This document shows positions 26,233 to 34,515 of a DNA stretch of 64,000 nucleotides, piece by piece (positions within the stretch are counted from its first letter, which is position 1; every line of letters starts with the position of its first letter). A program made the position numbers and the translations under genes. Location of the stretch: NCBI GenBank assembly GCA_918272565.1, contig CAKJYW010000008.1:1-64000 (forward strand). The letters run 5' to 3'. The notes below the pieces were generated by a model that worked only from the letters and a program-made list of their open reading frames with translations, had not been told where the DNA came from and did no database searches. This DNA is from Bacilli bacterium (GTDB taxonomy: Bacteria > Bacillota_I > Bacilli_A > ML615J-28 > CAG-698).

Positions 26233-26263
26233 TCATAAATCAGGCGCCTTTATAATATTTTTG

Positions 26264-26292
26264 TTGAATTTTAGAGTATTTTAGTGTATAAT
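26264..26292 (+). promoter_or_regulatory. Promoter of the DegV gene
   Basis: TTGAAT (26264-26269), 17 bp, TATAAT (26287-26292). The start codon is 25 bases downstream. Confidence 0.75.
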
Positions 26293-26316
26293 CAAATAGA
26301 TTTAACGGAGAAAAAT

Positions 26317-27159
26317 ATGAAAATAGGAATTATTACAGACAGTACTTGCGATTTAACAAAAGAATTGCTTGAAGAAAATAACATTGAAGAATTGCCTTTA
26401 TATGTAACAATTGGTGGCAAGACTTATCAAGATGGTGTTGATATCACTAGTAAAGAGCTTTATGCGTTAGTTGATAAATTAGGTGAACTTCCTAAATCTG
26501 CAGGAGCTTCTATCACTGCTTTTGAAGAATATTTTGCTAATTATTTAGAAAAATACGATCAATTAGTTTATTGTGGTATTGGATCAAAATTATCTGGAAC
26601 TTATCAAAGTGCTGTTAAAGCTAAAGAATCATTCCCTGATGATAAGATATATATTATCGATAGCGCTAACCTTTCTAGTGGCATTGGCTTGCTTGTTTTA
26701 AAAGCTTGTAAGTTTAGAGACGAAGGTAAAACTGGTAAAGAGATTAAAGAAGAAGTTGATAAAATCGTTCCTAATGTTAGAACACAATTTGCAATTAACA
26801 CTTTAAAATATATGCATATGGGTGGAAGATGCTCAGGTGTTTCTAGACTTTTAAGTATCACTCTTAATATTAAACCTATAATTAAAGTTATCGATGGTGG
26901 CCTAAAGGTTGGTAAGAAGCCAATTGGTTACCAAAGAGCATTAAAGTCTATGCTTGAAGATATTAATAATGATAAAGATAGACTTGATACTGATTATGTA
27001 ATGGTTACACATGCAGCTGGTGATAGCGATGCAGTTTATCTAAAAGCTGAATTAAAGAAGATGCTTCCAAACCAAAGAGTTTGTGAAACATTTGCGGGGG
27101 GAGTTATTGCAACTCACTGTGGACCAAGAACAATTGGTATTTTATATATTGTTAAATAA
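26317..27159 (+). CDS. DegV family fatty-acid-binding protein (FakB-like)
   Basis: A 280-residue DegV-fold protein. It begins MKIGIITDSTCDLTKELL and contains LPLYVTIGGKTYQDGVDIT, LPKSAGAS and GSKLSGTYQSA, the residues that hold a fatty-acid carboxylate. TLKYMHMGGRCSG and GPRTIGILYIVK are also present. In many Bacillota such proteins present fatty acids to the kinase FakA for phospholipid synthesis; no FakA is in this window. The reading frame runs back to 26284 across the promoter, so ATG 26317 is preferred; CGGAG lies 6-7 bases upstream. It is a single-gene unit. Confidence 0.9.
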   Translation: MKIGIITDSTCDLTKELLEENNIEELPLYVTIGGKTYQDGVDITSKELYALVDKLGELPKSAGASITAFEEYFANYLEKYDQLVYCGIGSKLSGTYQSAVKAKESFPDDKIYIIDSANLSSGIGLLVLKACKFRDEGKTGKEIKEEVDKIVPNVRTQFAINTLKYMHMGGRCSGVSRLLSITLNIKPIIKVIDGGLKVGKKPIGYQRALKSMLEDINNDKDRLDTDYVMVTHAAGDSDAVYLKAELKKMLPNQRVCETFAGGVIATHCGPRTIGILYIVK

Positions 27160-27168
27160 GAAATAATT

Positions 27169-27234
27169 AGTCAAATTGACGTAAAGATTGCCTAAAAATA
27201 AAGGCAAAATCATTATGTTAATTTGACTTTTTTT
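27169..27234 (+). terminator. Two-level hairpin terminator after the DegV gene
   Basis: The outer 12-bp stem AGTCAAATTGAC / GTTAATTTGACT (one G-U) encloses a smaller hairpin TTGCCT / AGGCAA, followed by TTTTTTT. Confidence 0.8.
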
Positions 27235-27235
27235 A

Positions 27236-27264
27236 TTTATAGATAGGGCTAAATATGGTATAAT
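27236..27264 (+). promoter_or_regulatory. Promoter of the U32 gene
   Basis: TTTATA (27236-27241), 17 bp, TATAAT (27259-27264) preceded by TGG (RTGGTATAAT). Confidence 0.78.
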
Positions 27265-27299
27265 AATTTAGTAAAAATGAACTATTTGGAGATAAGAAA

Positions 27300-29558
27300 A
27301 TGATGGAATTATTAGCACCTGCTGGTTCAATTGAAATTGCATATTCTGCTTTTAATAGTGGCGCTGATGCCGTATATTTTGCAGGTAAAAGTTTTGGTGC
27401 TAGAGCCACAGCCCCAAATTTCACTAATGAAGAGATTGTTGAAATAACTAAGTTCGCTCATCAGAGGGATAAAAAAGTTTATGTCACTGTAAACACTATT
27501 TGTTTTGAAGATGAAATAGAAGAATGCTTAGAGTTTTTAGATTTCCTTTATCTTAATGATATCGATGGAGTCATCGTTCAAGACTTAGGACTTTCTAAAA
27601 TTATTAGTGAAAGATATCCAGGACTTGAACTTCATGGTTCTACTCAAATGAACATCCACACAAAAGAAGATGCGGAAGTGTTAAAAAAGTTAGGTTATAA
27701 AAGAGTAGTAATTTCTCGTGAAGCTCCAATTGAAGTTGTTAAAGAAATAAAAGCTACAGGGATTGAAGTTGAAGTATTTATTCATGGGGCTCTATGTGTT
27801 GCTTATTCTGGTAATTGTTACATTAGTAGTATTATTGGAAAAAGAAGTGGAAATAGGGGAAGATGCGCTCAGCCTTGTAGGTTAGAATATAAACTTAATA
27901 AAAATGGTGAGACTATTGATATTGGAGCCTTACTTAGCCCTAAAGAATTATGCACTATCGAATACATTAATGAATTAAAAGAAGCTAAGGTTGATAGCTT
28001 AAAGATTGAAGGAAGACTAAAGAGACAAGAATATGTTTCTTTGGTTGTCTCTAGTTACAAGCGTGCTATTTTAAATCATGATTTTGATTTAAATAAAGAG
28101 ATAAAGAAACTTAAAATAGCATACAATAGAGGATTTACTAAAGGTTTTATTTTCCATGAAAACAACAATTATCTAGTTAATAAAAGTTATCAAAACCACC
28201 AAGGGTTGTTAATTGGTAGTGTTGTATCTACTTATAAAGATAAAGTAAATATCAAACTTACAGATAGTTTAAAATTTGGTGATTCAATTAGGATTGTTGG
28301 GAAAAAGACTGATGGTGTAACTATCAACCAGATGTATGTTAATAATACTTTAGTAAAATGCGCTAAAGTAGGTGATATCGTCACTATCAAAGTTCATGAA
28401 GATGGTTTAGGTGGTGCTAAGGTATACCTTACTTCTTCAATTGATGCTATAAATGAAGCAAGTAACCTAAAAGATAATTATAAAGTTGATATTACTGGTA
28501 AGTTTTTTAAAGATGGCTCTTCAGTTTGTTTAGCGCTAACTGATGGAGTGAATGAAGTAAGCGTTAAAAAGGAAGTTAAATTTGATCCAAATATCAATAT
28601 TGAAGGTAGGATAAAAGAACAACTTTCTAAAACAGGTGCTACAATCTTTAACTTAACTAGCCTTGATGTTGCTTCATTTAATCCAGTTATGTCAGTTAAA
28701 GAACTAAACGAATTAAGACGAGAGGCTTTAGATAAATTAGCTGAAAAAAGAAGTAGAAAATATATTAATAGAGAAATAAAAAAAGAGAAGAGAGCTAAAT
28801 TAAAAATAGAAGAAACTAGCGATTTGCTTATTAAAGTTAAAACTAAAGAGCAGCTAGAAGCAGCCCTTAAGTTTAATGCTAAGGTGTTTATTGAAGATTA
28901 TAAGTTATTTAAAGAATACGAAGATAAAGGCGTAATGTATGCAACACCTCGTGTATTTAATAAATATTATTTAGGAAGTTCCCTAACAGAGTCTTTATCT
29001 AATATGAATAATTCATATTCATCAGTTTATTTAAATGTTAATAATAGCTACGCAATGGAAAGATTATTTGAACTTGGTGCAAAGTGCGTTGGTGTTTCAA
29101 TTGAAGCGTCTTTGGGTGAACTAAGTGATATGGTTAATGGCTTCATTAAAAGGCTAGGCGCTAAACCTAATCTATTTATTATGGCATATGGTTATTATGA
29201 ACTAATGATAACTAAATATTGTATGGTTCAAAAGGCAAATAATATTGAAAATAAGAATTGTAATCAATGCATTTTAAATAAATATGAATTAGTTGATAGA
29301 AAAGATTACCATTTTCCAATAACAAAAGGAGAAGGATGCTATACTAAAATACTTAATTCTAAGAGAGTTCATTTGCTTCCGAAACTTAATGAAATTAAAG
29401 ATCTTGGAATTAACAATATTTTGTTAGATTTCTCTATTGAAACTGGTGAAGAAACTTTTGTAATAATTGATATGTATGCTAAAGCCCTAAATGGTGATTT
29501 AGACCAAAAGCATTTAGGTGATGTTACATACGGACATTTTAATGAAGGAGTGTATTAA
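27300..29558 (+). CDS. U32 family peptidase / 23S rRNA hydroxylase-like protein (RlhA type)
   Basis: A 752-residue protein. The N-terminal TIM-barrel domain (MELLAPAGSIEIAYSAFNSGADAVYFAG, LHGSTQMNIHT, VISREAPIE) and the cysteine cluster HGALCVAYSGNCYISS..RGRCAQPCR define the U32 family. The C-terminal half (about 390-750) resembles the collagenase-like extension. U32 members include RlhA, which hydroxylates 23S rRNA, and TrhP, which acts on tRNA, so RNA modification is as likely as proteolysis. Start ATG 27300 is followed by a second ATG; either fits the GGAG at 27288. The next gene starts 2 bp after its stop. Confidence 0.88.
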   Translation: MMELLAPAGSIEIAYSAFNSGADAVYFAGKSFGARATAPNFTNEEIVEITKFAHQRDKKVYVTVNTICFEDEIEECLEFLDFLYLNDIDGVIVQDLGLSKIISERYPGLELHGSTQMNIHTKEDAEVLKKLGYKRVVISREAPIEVVKEIKATGIEVEVFIHGALCVAYSGNCYISSIIGKRSGNRGRCAQPCRLEYKLNKNGETIDIGALLSPKELCTIEYINELKEAKVDSLKIEGRLKRQEYVSLVVSSYKRAILNHDFDLNKEIKKLKIAYNRGFTKGFIFHENNNYLVNKSYQNHQGLLIGSVVSTYKDKVNIKLTDSLKFGDSIRIVGKKTDGVTINQMYVNNTLVKCAKVGDIVTIKVHEDGLGGAKVYLTSSIDAINEASNLKDNYKVDITGKFFKDGSSVCLALTDGVNEVSVKKEVKFDPNINIEGRIKEQLSKTGATIFNLTSLDVASFNPVMSVKELNELRREALDKLAEKRSRKYINREIKKEKRAKLKIEETSDLLIKVKTKEQLEAALKFNAKVFIEDYKLFKEYEDKGVMYATPRVFNKYYLGSSLTESLSNMNNSYSSVYLNVNNSYAMERLFELGAKCVGVSIEASLGELSDMVNGFIKRLGAKPNLFIMAYGYYELMITKYCMVQKANNIENKNCNQCILNKYELVDRKDYHFPITKGEGCYTKILNSKRVHLLPKLNEIKDLGINNILLDFSIETGEETFVIIDMYAKALNGDLDQKHLGDVTYGHFNEGVY

Positions 29559-29560
29559 TT

Positions 29561-32029
29561 ATGGCTAATAATAAGAAGATAGTTAAAAAAGCTACAAAGA
29601 AAGCTGTAAAAAAGGGAATAAAGAAAGCAAAGAAAAATAAAGGACTTGTGGTCTTTTTGGTTGTGCTTGTTTTAATTATTGTTGGAGTTGCTATAGGTGG
29701 TTATGTAATTTATAGCCCTAAAGTAAATAGCACAAAAGAAGAAATTAATAAAGTTGCTGAAGCTTTAGAAAACAACTATTTTGCATCACTCAACCTAACA
29801 GAGGATATCCTTCTCCCTGAAGATATCAATGGAATTGATATTAGTTATGAATCTAGCGATAAGAATGTTTTAACTAATGATGGTAAAGTAACTCAACCAT
29901 TATATTCTGAAGGAGATAAAACTGTTAATTTAACTATTACCCTATCTCCAAAAAATAAAGATGCTATCTTTAACATCTTTTGGGGTTTCTTAGGAGAAAA
30001 GAAGACAGTTAACCTTAGGTTTAAGGTTTTAGCTAAAGGCGCAAGTAGCGAAGATAAGATAGCTTTAGTAGAAGCAGGATTATTTGTTCCTAGTGAGACT
30101 AGTTGTAGCATTGGATTACTAAAAGAAGAACATTTGTTTGGCGATGTTTCTATTACTTGGACTAGTAGTAATCAAGCTGTTTTAACTAACGATGGAGTAA
30201 AAGTTGGAGCTGGTAACACTATACTAAAAGCTACTTTAGAATGTGGCAGTGATAAGAAAGAAATATCATTTAATGTAAAAGTTACAGATAGCTTACCTAT
30301 TTTAGAAGCATTAAATGTATCATTTGATGATTATCCTAATTCAACATACGCTTCAACTCTTGAAAGAGATGGTGTAACTTATGTTGGTAGTATCTTTAGC
30401 GATGATGATTATCCTAAAGTTATGGAAACTGATCCTGATTCACTTCTTGAACAAAATGATAGAGTTTTAAGATTTAAATCAACTAGTTCATCTGCTTCAT
30501 ATTTAGTAACAAATAATGCTATTACTAATCCTAAAGAAATATCATTTAGTTATGGACTTTATAAGAGTGATAGCTCAAAAATAAACAAAGATAGTTTTGT
30601 TAATGTATATTATTCAGCTGATAACGGAGCTAGTTGGACACTACTTGATAATAATAAATTAACTAGCGAATGGGTTGATTATAAAAAAGAATTAACTCTA
30701 GAAGGTAATTATTTATTTAAAGTAGAATTTGAAACAACATATTCAGAGTTAAGACTAGATTTAGATGATTTAGTAATAAAAAGAGAATTAAGTGAAGATG
30801 ATATTAAAGATAGTCTTATTAATTCTTTCTCACCTAAGTTTAGTTCTAATAAGATATTACCTCAAACAACTAAATATGGTGGAATAGTGACTTGGGCATC
30901 AACATCTGCTAATCTTACAAGTTACGGAGTTGTTACTAAGACAAAAGATGCGCAAAAAGTAACTCTAACAGCTACAATCTCAGGCTTTGCTAGTCCAATT
31001 AAAGTGACTTTTGAAGCACTAATCTCTGGACTTGATTCTGTTACTCCTGTTGAAGTTATCTTTATTGACTTAGGTAAGTACGGACTTGCGGATTGTGGGG
31101 AATCAATTTTGATTAAATATGGTTCACTTGATTTCTTGATTGACTGTGGTGATGAGATGAATGCCTCAAATCAAGCAATTCAAGAAGCAATTGATAGCAA
31201 TAGTGAAGATAAAGTATTAGAATATTTACTAGTTACTCACCCAGATAGTGACCATATGGGTGGTGCTCCATTTATTCTAAAGACTTATGAAGTATTAAAT
31301 ATCATTCATTTTAATGGTGATCATACATCTAACCTTTACAAGAAGTTTGTTCAAAGTGTTGAAGCTGAAGGTGCTTTAGAATGTACTGCACTTGATTCTT
31401 ATAATAATGTTGGTGAGTGCAAGCGAATTATTGAATTTGGTCCTGATGTTTATATTGAAATAATCAATACAACTCATTATGAAGGAAAAGAGACTAACAC
31501 AAGAAGTATCGTTTGTGTATTAAATGCCTATGGTACTAGAGTGCTTCTTACTGGAGACGCTGATAACGGAAGTGTATCAACACAAGAAACTGATTACATG
31601 AATAGTGTTGGTGATATTGATATTTTGAAAGTTGTTCACCATGGAACTGCTAATGGTACTACTTTAGATTACTTGAGAGTAATTAATCCAGAAGTAGCTA
31701 TCATTTGTAATGGTAACTATTTAGGAAATAAACATGGACATCCAACACCTGAAGCAATAAATAGAATTTATCAATATGATTCTAATATTCCAATTTATAC
31801 TATAACTGGTGGAGCATGTAATGAAGTTAAAGAATCAAAGTCAGCTGCTAGTTACAGATGTGTTGTTGATGATGCGACTGTTGATCGTAATGGAACAATT
31901 TATCTAACAATCGATAACAATGGTTATAGCATTAGTAGTGAATATTATGGAGATAATCCATTAGAATTATCAAGTACAAATTATTGGAAAACTAATCCTT
32001 GGAAAGAATACTCTTACCAGGGTAAATAA
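29561..32029 (+). CDS. Membrane-anchored ComEC-type metallo-beta-lactamase-fold protein with Ig-like domains
   Basis: An 822-residue protein with an unusual build. Residues 5-27 form a Lys-rich cytoplasmic tail and 29-51 a transmembrane anchor. Two Ig-like domains follow (SYESSDKNVLTNDGKV about 95; TWTSSNQAVLTNDGVKV about 200), then a beta-sandwich (240-400) and a third Ig-like segment (VTWASTSANLTSYGVV). The hydrolase lies at about 500-790, with THPDSDHMGG (H560-H565), LLTGDAD (about 662-668), VHHGTANGT (H693, H694) and HGHP. That spacing is the ComEC C-terminal type. Topology puts the catalytic domain outside the cell, so extracellular nuclease or phosphodiesterase activity is plausible but not shown. 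It is coupled to the U32 gene. Confidence 0.82.
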   Translation: MANNKKIVKKATKKAVKKGIKKAKKNKGLVVFLVVLVLIIVGVAIGGYVIYSPKVNSTKEEINKVAEALENNYFASLNLTEDILLPEDINGIDISYESSDKNVLTNDGKVTQPLYSEGDKTVNLTITLSPKNKDAIFNIFWGFLGEKKTVNLRFKVLAKGASSEDKIALVEAGLFVPSETSCSIGLLKEEHLFGDVSITWTSSNQAVLTNDGVKVGAGNTILKATLECGSDKKEISFNVKVTDSLPILEALNVSFDDYPNSTYASTLERDGVTYVGSIFSDDDYPKVMETDPDSLLEQNDRVLRFKSTSSSASYLVTNNAITNPKEISFSYGLYKSDSSKINKDSFVNVYYSADNGASWTLLDNNKLTSEWVDYKKELTLEGNYLFKVEFETTYSELRLDLDDLVIKRELSEDDIKDSLINSFSPKFSSNKILPQTTKYGGIVTWASTSANLTSYGVVTKTKDAQKVTLTATISGFASPIKVTFEALISGLDSVTPVEVIFIDLGKYGLADCGESILIKYGSLDFLIDCGDEMNASNQAIQEAIDSNSEDKVLEYLLVTHPDSDHMGGAPFILKTYEVLNIIHFNGDHTSNLYKKFVQSVEAEGALECTALDSYNNVGECKRIIEFGPDVYIEIINTTHYEGKETNTRSIVCVLNAYGTRVLLTGDADNGSVSTQETDYMNSVGDIDILKVVHHGTANGTTLDYLRVINPEVAIICNGNYLGNKHGHPTPEAINRIYQYDSNIPIYTITGGACNEVKESKSAASYRCVVDDATVDRNGTIYLTIDNNGYSISSEYYGDNPLELSSTNYWKTNPWKEYSYQGK

Positions 32030-32053
32030 AATGGGATTTAATCCCATTTATTT
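32028..32053 (+). terminator. Terminator between the metallohydrolase and tRNA genes
   Basis: An 8-bp stem AAATGGGA / TCCCATTT with a 5-base loop, followed by ATTTAGG. It directly abuts tRNA-Gln, so the tRNAs may partly depend on read-through. Confidence 0.6.
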
Positions 32054-32128
32054 AGGACAATCGCCAAGCGGTTAAGGCAGAGGGCTCTGACCCCTCCATC
32101 GTAGGTTCGAATCCTACTTGTCCTGCCA
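32054..32128 (+). tRNA. tRNA-Gln (anticodon CTG)
   Basis: Acceptor AGGACAA pairs perfectly with TTGTCCT. The anticodon stem is GAGGG / CCCTC with loop CTCTGAC, giving anticodon CTG (32087-32089). The T arm is GTAGG-TTCGAAT-CCTAC, and the discriminator G and CCA end are encoded. In AT-rich genomes the TTG isoacceptor is the usual one, so this is probably an additional Gln tRNA. Confidence 0.9.
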
Positions 32129-32129
32129 T

Positions 32130-32203
32130 GCACGTATGGTTTAATGGCAGAATGCTAGCTTCCCAAGCTGAAGGTGCGGGTTCGATTCCCGTTACGTGCT
32201 CCA
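32130..32203 (+). tRNA. tRNA-Gly (anticodon CCC)
   Basis: Acceptor GCACGTA pairs with TACGTGC. Anticodon loop TTCCCAA gives CCC. The T arm is GCGGG-TTCGATT-CCCGT and CCA is encoded. It starts one base after tRNA-Gln, so the two are processed from one transcript. The anticodon stem has one mismatch at its outer pair. Confidence 0.88.
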
Positions 32204-32364
32204 TACAAGTTGAATTTACACCCAAAAGTTGTCTTTTTTGTTCCAATAATTGAAGCAGTGCTTATGGATTTTGTTAATGTTTTAGTTATTACATTGTTTA
32301 TTAATTTATTCTAAAATAATAAACTGTTAATAGTTTTTATGATTATTTGAAAGAAGATGATTAC
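32204..32364 (+). other. Leader between the tRNAs and cstA, no clear signal
   Basis: 161 AT-rich bases. A short weak hairpin (AAACT ... AGTTTTT, near 32320) precedes the start codon. I see no convincing promoter, riboswitch or small gene, yet cstA needs some promoter here or co-transcription with the tRNAs. Confidence 0.4.
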
Positions 32365-33813
32365 ATGATTTCTTTATTTATATCATTTCTTGTTTTAATA
32401 ATTGGATATTTAATATATGGAAGACTAGTAGAAAAAGTCTTTTCTCCTGATGATAGACCTACTCCAGCAATCGCAATTAATGATGGAGTTGACTGTGTTC
32501 CTATGAAAACATGGAGAGCAACTCTAGTACAGTTATTAAATATTGCGGGGACTGGTCCAATCTTTGGAGCTTTAATGGGTGCTGTTTTTGGACCTGTTGT
32601 CTTTTTGTGGATTGTGTTTGGTTCTATTTTAGGTGGAGCAGTGCATGACTTTATGTCAGGAATGATTAGCTCTAGACACGAAGGAGCTTCAATTGCTGAA
32701 CTATCTGGAACATATTTAGGAAAAGTAGTTAAGTGGATTATGAGAATATTCTCAGTAATCTTACTATTACTTTGTGGAGCTGTATTTGTAACTAGCCCCG
32801 CTGGACTACTTGATAAACTAACACCAGATTGGATGAATAGCACTTTTTGGGCTATTATTATCCTTGTTTATTATTTACTAGCAACTCTATTACCTATTGA
32901 TAAATTAATTGGTAAACTTTATCCTATTTTTGGTATTCTATTAATCACTATGGCTGTTGCGGTAATTGGGGGAATCATTTTTTCTAGCGGCAGGTACACT
33001 ATTCCAGAAATATCTTTAAAGAATCTACACCCAGAAGGAACTCCTATTTGGCCTTATATGTTTATTACTGTTGCGTGTGGAGCCATTTCAGGATTTCATG
33101 CAACTCAATCACCGATGGTTGCTAAGTGCATAAAGAAAGAAAAAGATGGAAGAAAAGTTTTCTATGGTGCAATGATAGCTGAAGCGATGATTGCTTTAGT
33201 TTGGGCAGCTGCTGGTGTTGCTTATTATGGGGCAACAGATTTACTAAATGAGAGTTTAAAGAGTGGCGCATCAGGAACAGTTTATGAAATATCAACTGGA
33301 GTTTTAGGGACAGTTGGAGGGATTTTAGCTGTAGTTGGTGTTGTTGTTTGTCCAATTACCTCTGGTGATACTGCCTTTAGAAGTGCAAGACTGATTCTGT
33401 CAGAGACATTTAAAATAGAACAAAAGAAAATAAGGAATCGTCTTATTATTACTGTTCCTTTGCTAGCTGTTGGCGGCCTTATTACTTTATTTGCTTTAAT
33501 TAATGATAATGGCTTTCAAACAATATGGAGATATTTCTCATGGAGTAATCAGACTTTAGCAATGATTACCTTATGGGTAGCGACAGCATATTTACTTACT
33601 AAAGGTAAATATAAACTAGGTTCTCTAATTACTGCTATCCCTGCTACATTTATGAGCGCTGTAAGTTTAACTTACATTTTAACTGCAAAAGAAGGATTCC
33701 GCCTTCCTATTAAACTTTGTTATATTATTGGAATAGTTGTAGCGATATTATTATTCATTGGATACATCTTTTTCTTGTTTAAACTTAAATTACTTAAAAA
33801 AGAAGAAGAATAA
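32365..33813 (+). CDS. cstA: CstA family carbon starvation protein (probable pyruvate or peptide transporter)
   Basis: A 482-residue polytopic membrane protein of the CstA family. It shows GYLIYGRLVEKVFSPDDRPTPAIAINDGVDCVPMKTW, then LLNIAGTGPIFGALMGAVFGP, GAVHDFMSGMISSRHEGASIAEL and FHATQSPMVAKCI. Characterised members import pyruvate or peptides when carbon runs low. It is shorter than E. coli CstA (about 700 residues) and lacks the long C-terminal extension, as is common in Bacillota. The frame opens at TTG 32347, but ATG 32365 fits better with weak GAAAGAAG upstream. It has a strong bidirectional terminator. Confidence 0.92.
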   Translation: MISLFISFLVLIIGYLIYGRLVEKVFSPDDRPTPAIAINDGVDCVPMKTWRATLVQLLNIAGTGPIFGALMGAVFGPVVFLWIVFGSILGGAVHDFMSGMISSRHEGASIAELSGTYLGKVVKWIMRIFSVILLLLCGAVFVTSPAGLLDKLTPDWMNSTFWAIIILVYYLLATLLPIDKLIGKLYPIFGILLITMAVAVIGGIIFSSGRYTIPEISLKNLHPEGTPIWPYMFITVACGAISGFHATQSPMVAKCIKKEKDGRKVFYGAMIAEAMIALVWAAAGVAYYGATDLLNESLKSGASGTVYEISTGVLGTVGGILAVVGVVVCPITSGDTAFRSARLILSETFKIEQKKIRNRLIITVPLLAVGGLITLFALINDNGFQTIWRYFSWSNQTLAMITLWVATAYLLTKGKYKLGSLITAIPATFMSAVSLTYILTAKEGFRLPIKLCYIIGIVVAILLFIGYIFFLFKLKLLKKEEE

Positions 33814-33857
33814 AAAATAGCACAGATTCATTTCAGAATGGATCTGTGCTTTTTTTG
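33811..33857. terminator. Bidirectional terminator between cstA and ktrA
   Basis: A 14-bp stem AGCACAGATTCATT / AATGGATCTGTGCT (one G-U) with an A-run on the left and T-run on the right, serving both convergent genes. Confidence 0.9.
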
Positions 33858-34511
33858 TTATCTCTTATTTAGTTTTTCCATCTTTAATGGAGATTTGTTT
33901 TTACCGAAAATGTATAGATGATCGCCATTATAGAATGTATATTCAGGAGTTGGAAGATTTAAGATGTCATCGTGTTTAACTGCGATGATGTTTACATCGT
34001 ATTTTTGCCTGATATTTAATTCTTTAATTGATGTACCAACCCATTGTTCTGGAACTTCTATTTCAAACATACAATAATCATCATTGATTTGGAAACAATC
34101 TAAGATGTTATTGGCACTTGTTTTTAAAGCGATTCGTTTTGCTGTATCTTTTTCAGGATAAACAATCTCATCTGCTCCAGCCATTGTTAGGAATTTTGCT
34201 TGAATATCTGTTGCAGCTTTTGAAATGATATATTTCGCTTTTAATTCTTTCAAGTTAGAAGTAATCTCTAGTGATGCTTGGAAGTTAGATCCTATTGCCA
34301 CAACAACTATATCGAAGTTTTTAACACCAAGTTCAATTAGTGTTTGCTTTTGCATACAGTCACCGATAAATGCATTAGGATAATCTGTTTGCATAAGATT
34401 GATAACTGAACTATCTTGGTCAATGATACATACTTCAACTTTATCGTCTCTTAATTCGTTGGCAAGTTGTTTTCCAAACTCACCCATTCCAATTATTAAA
34501 ACATTTTTCAT
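33858..34511 (-). CDS. ktrA: Potassium uptake regulatory subunit KtrA (RCK domain protein)
   Basis: A 217-residue cytoplasmic gating subunit. The Rossmann fold (RCK_N) begins KNVLIIGMGEFGKQLANEL with the GxGxxG nucleotide site. It includes VCIIDQDSSVINLM, FIGDCMQKQTLIELGV and YPEKDTAKRIA. The C-terminal RCK_C domain (WVGTSIKELNIRQKYDVNIIAVKH) binds regulators such as c-di-AMP in related proteins. It is encoded four bases after ktrB on the same strand, the standard pair. The octameric ring gates the KtrB channel in response to ATP/ADP. Its Shine-Dalgarno lies in the end of ktrB. Confidence 0.95.
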   Translation of the reverse strand: MKNVLIIGMGEFGKQLANELRDDKVEVCIIDQDSSVINLMQTDYPNAFIGDCMQKQTLIELGVKNFDIVVVAIGSNFQASLEITSNLKELKAKYIISKAATDIQAKFLTMAGADEIVYPEKDTAKRIALKTSANNILDCFQINDDYCMFEIEVPEQWVGTSIKELNIRQKYDVNIIAVKHDDILNLPTPEYTFYNGDHLYIFGKNKSPLKMEKLNKR

Positions 34512-34515
34512 AATT

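Noticed and set aside
26240-26260. AGGCGCCT palindrome as a terminator after the TIM-barrel gene
   Set aside because: With no loop bases it cannot form a stable hairpin, and no T-run follows closely.
18150-27234. Shared AGTCAAATTG sequences at 18155 and 27169 as a dispersed repeat
   Set aside because: Both lie in terminator stems of different structure. The similarity is short and A/T-rich.
32052-32246. A 64-residue minus-strand frame across the tRNA genes (contains VTGIEPAPSAW)
   Set aside because: This is the well-known false protein produced by reading tRNA genes backwards. The plus-strand tRNAs explain the sequence.
32361-32843. A 160-residue minus-strand frame opposite cstA
   Set aside because: Opposite strand of conserved CstA membrane helices. 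Composition and lack of motifs mark it as a shadow.
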